A stretch of DNA of 64,000 bases from Tupaia tana (lineage: Eukaryota; Chordata; Mammalia; Scandentia; Tupaiidae), in assembly GCA_026018925.1 (NCBI GenBank), contig JAKSZU010000006.1, forward strand, positions 191,839,449 through 191,903,448, read 5' to 3'. Numbering within the stretch: the first letter of the stretch is position 1; every line of letters begins with the position of its first letter. Below are positions 46,138 to 56,439 of this stretch, piece after piece. The translations under genes and the position numbers were made by a program. The notes beneath the pieces are model-generated. The model was given only the letters and a program-made list of their open reading frames with translations, did not search any database and had not been told where the DNA came from.

Positions 46138-46877
46138 AATTTTTAGTTTTTGTTTGTTTGTTTTGTGTTTTGTTTTGTTTTTCAGATGTTAAAAAGTTTT
46201 TTCAAAAAAAAAAAGAGTTATTTAGGCTTGTGACTATTTTGAAGTTCCTTGAATTTATGTGATGAACGCTTCAATCAATTCAACTTTTCACACAGAGTAC
46301 ATCAATCAAAAGTCCTTCTGACGTGGATGAGATCTAGGCCACCATTACAAAATGACTTCCTCCTCTGTTGAACATGAGAGTTCCTTCAGGATACCAAACC
46401 ATTCATTCAAAGTCATCTCTGTTGTAAAGAGACTACGTGAGGAACTTTCTTTACATCTGATTGCTCCCGTTTTGTTAAGAATGAGGGTATGGTAGCGTGA
46501 GTTAATTGTGGTTTCTGAGTTACTGGACATTGCAATGCTTCGGAATTGTCAATGAATACAGTCAAAATTCCTCCATTTATGGGAGAAGTCCGCCAGTGAC
46601 GAGTTCTCTTTGCTACTACATCCTCTAGCAGATTTTCTGTGTTCAACTGGCCTGATCCTTCAGGCCTCTTCTGGAAAAAAAAAAAAAAAAAATCCCTGAT
46701 AGTGTCTATCTGATGACTTAATTTATTTCCATTCTTGGTAAAATTAGCTGGAATGTTATTCTTTCTATTTTACTGGTTAGGTCTCTTGAGAACTGCAATT
46801 GGCTTCTTCTGAACTTCATTTTGTCTACAATGGTTTGCCTCCCTTTTTAACACTGAAAAGTATCGTTCTATATTGTA
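46138..46877 (-). pseudogene. Decayed coding retrocopy of an unidentified gene
   Basis: On the minus strand a protein-like frame runs from about 46875: YNIERYFSVLKREANHCRQN, then KKPIAVLKRPNQ and one stop. It continues with NIPANFTKNGNKLSHQIDTI, RD, a Phe run made by about 18 T at 46675-46692, FQKRPEGSGQLNTENLLEDV, VAKRTRHWRTSPINGG and further to KREQSDVKKVPH. The same frame ends at 46413. A shifted frame continues as TTEMTLNEWFGILKELSC to STEEEVIL and a stop at 46345. An A/C-rich tail like a decayed poly(A) (AAACAAACAAACAAAAAC) lies at its left end near 46140-46185. No introns are evident. I do not recognise the parent gene. The T run followed by CCAG imitates a splice acceptor, but coding-like sequence continues upstream of it. 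Confidence 0.55.
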
Positions 46878-47100
46878 GAATGGCTAAATCAAACTAATTA
46901 GCATATTCATCACCACATATACTATTTGTGTGTGTGTGTGTGCATGTGTATGTGAGTGTGCCTGTGTGTATGGTGAAAACATTTCAATTCTATTCTCTTA
47001 GCTATATTTTAAGTATCCAATAGATTGACTATGGACAACATATAGTACAATAGCTCTCCTGAACTTATTTTTTCTTTCTAACTAAATTAGACCTTAAAAA
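46878..47100 (-). mobile_element. L1 3' UTR fragment, reversed
   Basis: CAAACTAATTAGCATATTCA, a (GT)n tract, GTGAAAACATTTCAATTCTA, TTCTCTTAGC and GACTATGGACAACATATAGT match the reversed 3' UTR of placental L1s in order. It abuts the retrocopy's 5' end. Confidence 0.75.
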
Positions 47101-47109
47101 GTGGTTTAT

Positions 47110-47378
47110 AGGGACCAGCAAATGGAGTAATGGTTACATTGTTGGATGCCCACATAGTTCATCACAGTTCGAGTTCCAGACCAGGTGACTTAAAACTCAT
47201 GCTGGGTACATGTGCATGCATGCCCGAAGTCCCAAGAGAGGAACAGAGGAGAAGGGATTGCCGTGTGGTTATACTCTGGGGGCAGTGATTTCTCACTTTT
47301 CTCTCTGTATATCTCTGCCTCTCTGGTAAGTGTACACACCCTATAGCAAAAAAATCTCCTTAAAAATTAAATAAATAA
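47110..47378 (+). mobile_element. Long-form tRNA SINE, old
   Basis: GGGACCAGCAAATGGAGTAA to TCCTTAAAAATTAAATAAAT. Most CpGs lost. Confidence 0.9.
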
Positions 47379-47418
47379 GGGAACCAGCAGTTAGCGTAAT
47401 GGCTATGTTGCTGGACTC
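47379..47418 (+). mobile_element. 40-nt SINE head fragment (3'-truncated)
   Basis: Only the start of a young long-form SINE is present (GGGAACCAGCAGTTAGCGTA to GCTGGACTCA). It is attached to the A-rich tail of the previous copy and then breaks into unrelated sequence. Confidence 0.85.
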
Positions 47419-47682
47419 ATATATTAACAAATACAGTTTTTAGAAATTATGTATAACTTCCATATGTGGTAGTGGTGGTAGTGGTGCATGTGCTTGTGAG
47501 TAAACTAGTAAAAATACCTGATATTTTGTTATAAAGTTAAATACACGCATATACCATGTCAAGCAATTCCATGCCAAGCAATATATATCGAAGTCTACTT
47601 CTAGGAATACTTATAGAGAAACTCCTATACATGTCTCATATCAAAGATGACAAAAATAATTTTCTTAGAAATAGCTTAAAAC

Positions 47683-47931
47683 TGGGTAGCCAGTAGTATG
47701 GTGGTTGAGGTGACTGGATCCCATATAGACAACTGTACAGTTCAGTTCCTGGATCTGGTGGTTGGATAAACACACCAGGTGCATTCATGTATGTTCCCAA
47801 AATCCTGAGAGGAGAGTAGAAGAGAAAGGACTCTGGTGTGGTCATCTTCCACAGGGATTAATTTCTCACTTTCTCTCTCTCTTTCTCTCTCTCTCAGAGT
47901 ACATACACCTAACAGCAAAACTAACAACAAG
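47683..47931 (+). mobile_element. Long-form tRNA SINE, old
   Basis: ACTGGGTAGCCAGTAGTATG head, CCTGAGAGGAGAGTAGAAGA body, ACACCTAACAGCAAAACTAA end. Confidence 0.85.
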
Positions 47932-48090
47932 ACAAGGTTAACTTAAAACTCTAAACAACACAAGCCTTTTTCATGCTTGCAATGGGTAAGTAAATGGTGG
48001 TTTATTCACGCGGTGGATTAGTAGATAGCAAAGGGCAGAAACTAGGTTGCATGTATCAATGTGATTGAACCTCAAAAGCATGTTAAAGGA

Positions 48091-48349
48091 GAGACCAGCA
48101 GTTAGCGTAATGGCTATGTCGCTGGACTCCCATGTAGTCGACCGCGGTTCGCGTCCCAGACCTGGTGGCTTAAAATCACGCCGGGCGCGTGTGCATGTGT
48201 GCCCAAGATCCCGAGAGGAGAACGAAGGAGAAGGGATGGCAGCGTGGCCACCCCCCCCCAGGAGGGTGATTTCTCACTTTCTGTCTCTCTGTCTCTCTCT
48301 GTCTGTCTGGCGAGCACACACGCCCTATAGCAAAAACCTCTAAAAAAAG
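48091..48349 (+). mobile_element. Long-form tRNA SINE, young, with TSD
   Basis: CpG-rich (GTCGACCGCGGTTCGCGTCC; CACGCCGGGCGCGTGTGC). The 14-bp duplication AGCATGTTAAAGGA at 48077-48090 recurs with one change at 48350-48363. Confidence 0.95.
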
Positions 48350-48659
48350 AGCATGTGAAAGGATCAAGTTTTAAATTCATACAGTGTTATACACTTATTC
48401 GAAATTCATAAGCGATGAAAATATTATAAACAACATATGCATAATATATGAAGATATTATGAAGAACCTAAATAAATATTTGCCATGGTATTCAAAATGA
48501 TGGTTAATTGCTAGATAATGAAAGAAGAGGGGCACACAGAGTATTTCTAAGATAGTGACAAGATTCTGCTTCATTAGTTAAGTGGTACATAATCAGTCTT
48601 TGTTTTCTTTTTATTAAATCCATTATGCCTTTGATGTCAATATTGTTAAGTCAGTAATA

Positions 48660-49060
48660 CTATTATTGTTACTATTGTAACCACACATATGGAGACCAAA
48701 GAAAAAATCATGACTCCTCTCTCTGACATTTTGACTCAGTACCAGCAAACTTTAAGCTTGCTTTACCACCTGTGTCCATCATCCCTGACATTTTGATAAA
48801 GCAACTGTCCCTGCCGGACACACACAAAAATATTTCTGTTATGTTGCTGTCTCTTTTTAATTTGGAACTAGACAGAAACTTCTTTTAAACTTCCCACCAG
48901 GGAGATTTTTTTTTTCCTTCATAAAAGACTGTATAATTCCTGCTTCCTTAATCTTCCCCAACTTCCTCCCAGGGAACCCCTCCCTTTCCCTTAGAAACAG
49001 GACTGCCAGCCTGTGCAAGCAATACATCTTTCTTTGATTATTTCAAAGGATAACTGTCAT
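48660..49060 (+). mobile_element. Probable class I LTR, old
   Basis: CTCCTCTCTCTGACATTTTG, CTTCCCACCAGGGAGATT, a TATA-like CATAAAAGACTGTATAAT and CTCCCAGGGAACCCCTCCC, followed by AATACATCTTTCTTTGATTA, follow a gammaretroviral LTR plan. No viral interior next to it. Degraded. Confidence 0.5.
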
Positions 49061-49351
49061 GAGTTTCAACATGCAAACCAACTTTGGGAGGAACCATTCC
49101 CCTATCATAGACATGCTGCTGTAATAGTACTGAGATGCCCCTTGTCTGCAGTTTCGCTTTTTGTAGTTTTCATTACTTGTGCTTGGAAAACCGGTGAGTA
49201 CAGATATTCTGAGTGAATGATCCCATTCACATAACTGATATTAAGTATATTGTTATAATTGTTCTATTTTACTATTAGTTATTATTGTTATTGTATAAAT
49301 TTATGAATTAAACTTTGCTCATAGATAAATATGTATCTGAGAAAATAATAT
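49061..49351. other. Unassigned
   Basis: Nothing recognised. Confidence 0.4.
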
Positions 49352-49632
49352 AGGGACAAGTAAATGGTGTAATGATTATGTTGCTGGAATCCTTGCTTGT
49401 AGTGTAGTTGACTGTGGTTTGCGTCCCAGACCCAACTACTTAAAACTCATGCCGGGTGCATGTGTAAGCCCAAAGTTCTGAGAAGAGAATGACGTAAAGG
49501 GATTGTGATGTGGCTATTCCCCCTGGGGGGTGATTTCTCACTTTCTGTCTCTCTATCTCTCTCTGTCTCTCTGACAAGCACATGTCCCTTATAGCAAATA
49601 TCTCTCTCAAAATAAATAAATAAATAAATATT
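49352..49632 (+). mobile_element. Long-form tRNA SINE with a head insertion
   Basis: The head contains an extra TTGCTTGTAGTG near 49393, next to CTGGAATCC. The body and end motif are normal, and the tail is (AAAT)n. Confidence 0.88.
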
Positions 49633-49720
49633 ACTATAGTATATGCAGGATTCAGTACTACTTGTGGTTTCAGTATCCACTGGGGAACTTGGAACACATC
49701 CTGTCAAATAAGGGGTCCTA

Positions 49721-49764
49721 TTGCACACACACACACACACACACACACTCACTCACTCACTCTT
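49721..49764. repeat. (CA)n-(CTCA)n microsatellite
   Basis: About 13 CA units followed by about four ACTC units. Confidence 0.95.
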
Positions 49765-50456
49765 ATTTATGATTAAATAAACTTCAAAATATCTCATAAA
49801 TACAAACAATGAGAGCAATTATCAAATGCTTAAAATTGAAAGTTATCAAAGTAATTCATTTCATTACAAATCTTGTAAGATGCAGGTAAACATTATTGAA
49901 GATTCAGTTTATCAATAATATTCAATTAAGAGTCATTATTTGATATATTTTTGTCCAAATTTTTCTCTTAATAAGTTGCTTTTAACCTGAGAAGAAGAGT
50001 GGTGTTATTGCCACCAGTGATATTTTCTATACAAGGTTCCCAAGTTGGACCAATTAATATCCTGAAGTTGTGCTCTTCATTTCTTCCTGATTAAGGTCTC
50101 CTGCCCCACCTTCACACAGCTGCATAAATAACTTACAACTGTTAATTCTTCACTATTTAATTGTATTTTATCCAGAAACCAAGAACAAAGGCAAAAAGAT
50201 GAAACTGTAATGATTACTAGAGCTTGGGTAACCTCGGTGAATGTGAGTTGGAGTAAAAATTTTGCTGGGACTCCCCGTGCTTTCTCACTCTCATCTCCTA
50301 CTCTGTTTTTCATTGGCATATAGTATAATGTAAGATTATGTTCGCTTTACAACAGGTTTCAACAATCCTGTTTATTGAATGTATTTCATTTTAATACTGA
50401 TCATAAATTATCATTTTATTTCAAATACCACTTAGCAATTGAATACTGGCAAGGTT
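49765..50456. other. Unassigned
   Basis: Nothing recognised. The 80-codon minus-strand frame at 50077-50319 has no known relative to my eye. Confidence 0.4.
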
Positions 50457-50471
50457 AAGCCTAGGTCATTC

Positions 50472-50672
50472 TTTTTTTTTTTTTTAAGAAAATCTTATTC
50501 TTTGTTTTAATTATTATTTTATTTTATTTATTCATTTATTTACTTTGACCAGAGAGAGACAGAGAGAGAGAGGGAGAAAACGAGAAAGCAAGCCACCAGG
50601 TTTAGGACTCGAACCATGGTCGGCCATGTGGGAGTGTCCAGCGCCTTAACCACCACGCCACCTGCTGGTCTC
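50472..50672 (-). mobile_element. Short-form tRNA SINE with perfect TSD, young
   Basis: Reversed. The 15-bp duplication AAGCCTAGGTCATTC is at 50457-50471 and 50673-50687. The head ends CACCACGCCACCTGCTGG. Confidence 0.95.
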
Positions 50673-50735
50673 AAGCCTAGGTCATTCAAAGCCAAGTACT
50701 AAATCCAAATCTGGACTAAAAACTTAATGTGTATT

Positions 50736-50922
50736 GGGGCCAGTAGGTGACATGGTGGTTTCAGGTGTTGTACTCCCACATGGCTGACTGTGGTTTGAAT
50801 CCCAGACCTGGTAGGTTGGGGGAAAAAAAAAAAAAAAAAAAAGAATGAAAAGCAACTGTAGATACCAGAGACAGTTTGGAAAGAGGATGGGAAATAACAG
50901 ATGGTGAGAAATAGGGCAAAAA

Positions 50923-50974
<52 letters not shown>

Positions 50975-51312
50975 TATGAAACGAAATGGAAAATTATTTG
51001 TTGACTATAACATGTATTATTAAGTCACTATACAGTGTATTTTGGATAGGAAATTGCATTTTGTATGTTGTGATGATGTTCAGTGAATGAATGTAAAATA
51101 AATAAATTTTAAAAATAATAATAAAAATAAATAAAATTATATTTAAAAAAATTACACCAGACATGTGTGTGTATGTGCCCAGAATCCCAGGAGGAAAGGG
51201 GAGGAGAAGGATTGCAGTATAGCCACCCTTCTGGGGGGGGGGGGGGTGATTTCTCTCTCTCTCTCTCTCCTCCTGCTGAATGTATGTACCCTATGACAAA
51301 AACCTTAAAAAC
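50736..51312 (+). mobile_element. Long-form tRNA SINE split by an L1 tail
   Basis: The head at 50736-50815 ends GACCTGGTAGGTT. The rest of the same SINE resumes at about 51150 (TTACACCAGACATGTGTGTG) and runs to CCTATGACAAAAACC near 51302. The two parts meet at consecutive family positions, so the 335 bp between them is an insertion. Confidence 0.72.
50816..51149 (+). mobile_element. L1 3' end inserted in a SINE
   Basis: It contains a 20-A run, GAATGAAAAGCAACTG, a 24-A run with (TA)n, and a 3'-UTR-like stretch (ACAGTGTATTTTGGATAGGA, ATTTTGTATGTTGTGATGAT) ending in AATAAATAAATTTTAAAA. The last part resembles the 3' ends at 12680-12775 and 56640-56728. Confidence 0.55.
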
Positions 51313-51966
51313 AAAATTAATGATTAATTCACCCCAAAATACGTTTTTGTTCATTTATCACATCCCTCTTAGAACAAAATTCTCCCAACAAGTCAAAACT
51401 ATTCTACCTTACTTAGGTGTTTTGACTTTCATATTTTTAATACTTTATAGAAAACTAAAATACTGATATTAATATCTTCACATAATAATACAGAAAGGAG
51501 CTTGGAAATGCTTGAAAGTAAGTTCTTGCTCTAAGGGTTCCTGCCTAATAAACCTAAAAGCCTATCATTTTAAATGTCCAGATTCTTTGAAGGCTATTTA
51601 GAATACCTTAACAGTTATAAAGTTGGAAACAATTATAGTTTAATAAATAAAAGCTCTCCTCATGCTTCAGTTAATTTTAATAACTATAATTCATAATAAG
51701 TGCAATACAGTGTAAGATTCTAATAATGTAGATTCATGCTCTCTTGCCTAGGGACATTAAAAGGCCATGAGGCAGTCAGAGGGGCACTTATTAAAATTGA
51801 GAATAAGGTTAGAAATACGAATCTGTTTATATGTGTATGCAGTACAATGCTTCATGTACTGCATAAGATATAAGATATATCATCCTTACCAGCATGAAAA
51901 AAATGTGATACTTGGGCCAATTTTTAATTTTATTCCATTTTTTTAATACAAAAAAAGAATGAATCC
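51313..51966. other. Unassigned, AT-rich
   Basis: Nothing recognised. Confidence 0.4.
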
Positions 51967-52235
51967 CAGGACCAGCAGATGGTGTAATGGTTACATCTCT
52001 GGACTCTCACATGGCTGACCGCAGTTTGAGTCCGAGTCCTGGTGGCTTGAAACTCATGTCAGGTCCATGTGTGTGCATACCCAAAATAGGGAGAGTAGAG
52101 TGGAGGAGAAGGGAATGTGGGAGACCATTCCCCCATGGAAGGATTCCTCTCTTTCTGTCTTGCTGTCTCTCTCTGTCTCTCCAGCGAGCACATGCACTCT
52201 ATAGCAAAAATCTCACTTAAAAAAAAAAAAAAAAG
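51967..52235 (+). mobile_element. Long-form tRNA SINE
   Basis: AGGACCAGCAGATGGTGTAA to TCACTTAAAAAAAAAA. The body is slightly shortened (AAAATAGGGAGAGTAGAGTG). Confidence 0.92.
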
Positions 52236-52496
52236 GATCCAAACTAAAAGTAGCAGTAACTATGTTCATGTCTTAGCATTGTTGCTTACTATTTTTGTAA
52301 CTTTCGGAATCCCAGGTTCCTTACTAATAAATTAATTTTACCTCCCTTGCTTATTGCATTGTGTTACCTTAAAGATTGAATACATTGTATACTTTCATGA
52401 TTTGTTAGATAAAAACAAACATGTAAATGTTCAAATGTTACAACTATTACTTATTGTGTTCTCTGAAAAAATGCTTTTAAACTGAAAAGAGATTCA
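52236..52496. other. Unassigned
   Basis: Nothing recognised. Confidence 0.4.
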
Positions 52497-52512
52497 AGAG
52501 TGAATCTTTATT

Positions 52513-52724
52513 GGGGACTAGCAGGTGGCATGGTGGTTAAGGCGTGGACACTCCCACATGGACACTCCCACATGGCCGACCACGGTTTGAGTCCCAGACC
52601 TGGTGGCTTGCTTTCTCACTTTCTCTCTCTCACTCTCTTGCTCTTGCTCTCTCTCTCTCCCTCTCAGGGCAAATAAAAATATAAATAAATAAAATTAAAT
52701 AAAGTGATTTAAAATAAAAAAGAA
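52513..52724 (+). mobile_element. Short-form tRNA SINE with TSD and 14-bp tandem duplication
   Basis: The head contains GGACACTCCCACAT twice in tandem (52547-52574). The 16-bp duplication AGAGTGAATCTTTATT is at 52497-52512 and 52725-52740. Confidence 0.95.
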
Positions 52725-52740
52725 AGAGTGAATCTTTATT

Positions 52741-53149
52741 TGAAATCTACAAAAATAAATAGTTCATGGCAGAAGGTAAGAAATAATCAAGTTATGAAAT
52801 ACTTAGATCTTAAAGATATGAAAGCAATTCCTTCAAATGTCATAAGATGCAGTTGAGCAGTATTTAGAGGTAAATACATAGTTTCTAATAAAAATATTTT
52901 TTAATAGAAAAACAGAAAATTACTAAGCCAATAATACATATCAACCTATTTTTTAAGATAAAAAAGCAGTGCAAATAAAACAATTAATGAAACAAAAAAA
53001 TGACAAAAACAAGGTTAATTAGATCCAGAGTGACACTTTATGATGTAGAACACAAATTTGGAAGGGAAAGGTTTTTGTTTGTTTAAATATAGTTTAAATG
53101 TAAATAAAGTGAGAGAAACAATGCTAGGCTAGAAACAGAAAGAAAGCAT
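52741..53149. other. Unassigned, A-rich
   Basis: Nothing recognised. Confidence 0.4.
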
Positions 53150-53221
53150 AATCATATATTCAATCAACAAGTACTAACTGCATACCTAATATGTGGCAGC
53201 CACTATTTTAAGCATTTTAAT
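53150..53221 (+). mobile_element. L2/MIR-type fragment
   Basis: ATTCAATCAACAAGTACTAA, CTAATATGTGGCAGCCACTA and TTTTAAGCATTTT match the ancient ATTCAACAAATATTTATTGAG segment. The mariner MITE interrupts it. Confidence 0.55.
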
Positions 53222-54376
53222 TATTGGGTTGCCAGAAAAGTCATGCATTGCTGGGGACCAGCCTCGGCGTGGGTGGGTTATCTCCACGGAGGCGACCTAG
53301 GTGAACAGAAGACAGAGGCCTCGGTGCCTTTTCACTCACGTCCTCTGCCGGACACCCCCCCAGAGATTGCTCTCTGGGGAGTGACAACTGCTAGGGATTA
53401 TCGTGCCTTTTTATTGAAAATGTGTTACATGCAAGTAAATGGGAGAGGGGCTACATGTTTCAATTATCAGCTCATAAAGTTTTTAACAATAGGGAACATA
53501 GATTCTATTCAGGGTTGGATTAAGGGTGGGTGTCGTGCATTTCTGCAATTCTAGGTGGGTCTCCATAGAATGCAGTTTCGGGAAGGTGGTTCCGGTAAGC
53601 AGCGGCGCAGCAGCCATCTTGTGATTACTAGGAATGGCTCTGAGAAAAGAAAATCTCAAGAATAGATATTAGTTCTTATGGATCTTAATAAAGAATGATT
53701 CTTACATAGTTTTATAGGGATTTAAAACTTAATTTGAGGAGTTCTAAAATATTTATCTATTTCGCTTGGTGAGGGCGGGGGGGGTGGGGGGTGGTGGTGG
53801 TGGTGGTCCTGGGCCAGTTTTGGCCTATTTTACATAAAGAAAGGATTAAGTTTACCTTAAATGTATATTGAAGGGCCTTCCAAAGGTCAAGACCATTTCC
53901 GCCTAGATAGAGCTTCAGCCCACCCTCTACTGTGACCATGGAGATAAAGCATTGTAATTAATAGTAGGTGATTATAGCAAAGGGGAGCGGTCGGGGGAGT
54001 TCCTGGAAAATTTTATCATATACTCAGGATGTATAAGAGAGCTATGCAATTCTTTTATAGTAGTAAATTGGGGAGTCAGAGTGGGGTCGCTTCCCAGCAA
54101 GGCTACCAGTTTTCTGGAGCAAATAGCAAACAGCATTGCTGACATGCTAATTGACCCAAGCTTTGTTCCAAGGTCAGGGGGGTGCACAACAGTGGCCTTG
54201 CCAGCGTGTTGATCTGAACGGAAGCGGAGCTCAAAGGTCGGGGTTGGGGGGGGGGGCTGGGGGGGGCTCAGACAGATCCTGGGGCCTCGCTGGGTCGGAC
54301 TCCTCGAATGCATGATTTTTGTTTTGTTTTGTTTTTCTATGAAAAAATGTGTCATGACTTTTCCAATGACCCAATA
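53222..54376. mobile_element. Mariner MITE split by a solo LTR
   Basis: The left 27 bp (TATTGGGTTGCCAGAAAAGT) and the right part (54308-54376, ending TTTTCCAATGACCCAATA) are the two ends of the same MITE that is whole at 38038-38120. TA lies at each end as the mariner target. The LTR at 53249-54307 sits inside, so the MITE is older. Confidence 0.85.
53249..54307 (-). mobile_element. Solo LTR, probably class II (ERVK-like)
   Basis: A 1059-bp GC-richer block that exactly fills the gap in the MITE. The 6-bp repeat ATGCAT flanks it at 53243-53248 and 54308-54313, and six bases are usual for class II viruses. Read on the minus strand it ends GGTCCCCAGCA and has AATAAA about 160 nt before that end, so minus is favoured. 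The plus strand also has AATAAA near 53688. There is no viral interior. Two long G runs lie at about 53776-53807 and 54238-54268. It is younger than the MITE. Confidence 0.62.
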
Positions 54377-54444
54377 CAAGTTTGTTTCTTTTTAAGATAA
54401 ATATTTCTTAGAGCTTGTATTGTATTATATTAGAGAAGATTGCT

Positions 54445-54928
<484 letters not shown>

Positions 54929-55197
54929 TTTTTTTTTTTTTTTTTGAGAGAGATTTTTGCTATAGGGCATGTGCACTTGACGGAGAGACAGAAAACGATC
55001 AATTACTCCCCCACCCCGCCCCCGCCCCGCCCCCAGGGAGAATGGCTATGTCACAATCCCTTTTCCTCCATTCTCTCAGGATCTTGAGCATGATCTCCTG
55101 CGCCCAGTCTGAGTTTAAGTTACCAGGTCCGGGACTCAAACCACAGATGACGACATAAGAGTCCAGTGAGGTCACCATTACACCATCTTCTGGGCCC
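54929..55197 (-). mobile_element. Long-form tRNA SINE
   Basis: Reversed, with a 17-T tail directly against the RPL36A retrocopy. The body contains a C-rich expansion (CACCCCGCCCCCGCCCCGCC) at 55012-55034. The head ends ACACCATCTTCTGGGCCC. Confidence 0.92.
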
Positions 55198-55738
55198 ATT
55201 TACTAAATTTTTTAAGTAAAGAAACAGTAAATTAAAATATGATGAGTGTTACAGAAAAAATGTGAGACAGTGAAGAGAACCCAAACATATATATATGTTT
55301 ATATATGTTTATTCATTCACATATAAACATTCTGTATTCTGTAATGTGTATATGTGAATCAATCAATATATATAAGCATATATATATATATATATATATA
55401 TAAATAATTATTTAATGGATCAATATATAACAGTTCATATATACTTATAATTACTTATACCTGCATACACAGGGATATGCATATGTTTAGCTATGGGTAT
55501 GTATGCTTGATGTGTGAGTGAAAATAGAGACTTTAATGATTTAAATAACAAGCTTCCTTGGACTTGTTTCAATAGACAACCTACAGAACACCGCAACTAC
55601 CTCTAATGATGCACGTTCATTTTAAGCACACATACAGTGTTATAAAAATACTAGGTTTCTATAATGATTGTCATTGTACTATAAGCCACTTATACAAAGT
55701 AGTGAAACTATAGGGAATATATGCTAGTAGATGTGTAG
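55198..55738. other. AT-rich, with (AT)n tracts
   Basis: Contains repeated ATATATGTTTAT units near 55288-55315 and a pure (AT)n of about 12 units at 55379-55402. No gene or transposon recognised. Confidence 0.5.
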
Positions 55739-55811
<73 letters not shown>

Positions 55812-55812
55812 T
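55739..55812. repeat. Palindromic (TG)n-(TA)n-(CA)n tract
   Basis: About 14 TG units run into about 17 TA units and then TACACACACATA. The arms are mutually complementary, so the tract can form a hairpin or cruciform. Confidence 0.95.
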
Positions 55813-56061
55813 ATACTTTTTGTGTTTTGTTTTTGCTGGAGGGTGCATGCATTCACCAGAGAGATTCAGAGATGGAGAGAAGAAAACACCCCCATGGGAA
55901 ATGGTCACACAGCAATCTCTTCTCCTCCATCTTTCCTCCCCTGGGAACTTTGGTATGCATGCACATGTGCCTCTCATGTTCCTTAAGGTGCTGGGTCTAG
56001 AGGAACTATAGCCACACAGTTGGATCCAGCTACCTAAACCACCAGGTCATGGAGCTGGCTG
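55813..56061 (-). mobile_element. Long-form tRNA SINE, old (stacked pair)
   Basis: Reversed. GTTTTTGCTGGAGGGTGCAT end motif, CAATCTCTTCTCCTCCATCT body, and a decayed head CACCAGGTCATGGAGCTGGC. The palindromic tract at its left may have grown from its tail. Confidence 0.8.
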
Positions 56062-56077
56062 ATAGATCTTTTTATTG

Positions 56078-56376
56078 GTAGAGAGGTTTTTATTTGTTGT
56101 TTTGCTTATTTGTTTTTCATCATAGGGTGCATGCTCTCATCAGAGAAACAGAGAGAAACAGAGAGACAGAAAGTGAGAAATCAACCTCCCACCCCAGAGG
56201 GGTGGGGATGGAGAGTGGCCCTGCCACAATTCCTTCTCCTCCATTCTCTTCCTCAGATCTTGGGCACATAAGCAGATGTGCCCGGTGTGAGTTCCAAGAC
56301 TCTGGGTCTGGGATTTGAACTACAATTGGCCATATGAGAGTCCAGTGACATAACCACTATGATATCTGCTGCCCCC
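56078..56376 (-). mobile_element. Long-form tRNA SINE with a lengthened tail region (stacked pair)
   Basis: Reversed. An extra TTTGTTGTTTTGCTTATTTG lies within the end motif, and extra bases (CCCCAGAGGGGTGGGGATGG) in the body. The head ends TGATATCTGCTGCCCC. Confidence 0.85.
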
Positions 56377-56439
56377 ACTCGCTGATATAGCTCTAAAATG
56401 AAACAGTGAACTTAAATAAGCTGAAGCCTGAAATCTTAA

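Larger units (their letters stand above)
47500..48600 (+). mobile_element. Old L1M fragment, interrupted by two SINEs
   Basis: CAATTCCATGCCAAGCAATA, AAAATGGTGGTTTATTCACG-like sequence, TTGATTGAACCTCAAAAGCA and the 48360-48560 segment resemble the 3' part of an old L1 ORF2 plus 3' UTR. The SINEs at 47683 and 48091 split it. Confidence 0.5.

Noticed and set aside
46674-46700. A true 3' splice site (T run plus CCAG) marking a terminal exon
   Set aside because: Protein-like sequence continues in the same frame upstream of the T run, so the run is more likely an expansion inside a retrocopy. Kept as a finding because RNA data could overturn this.
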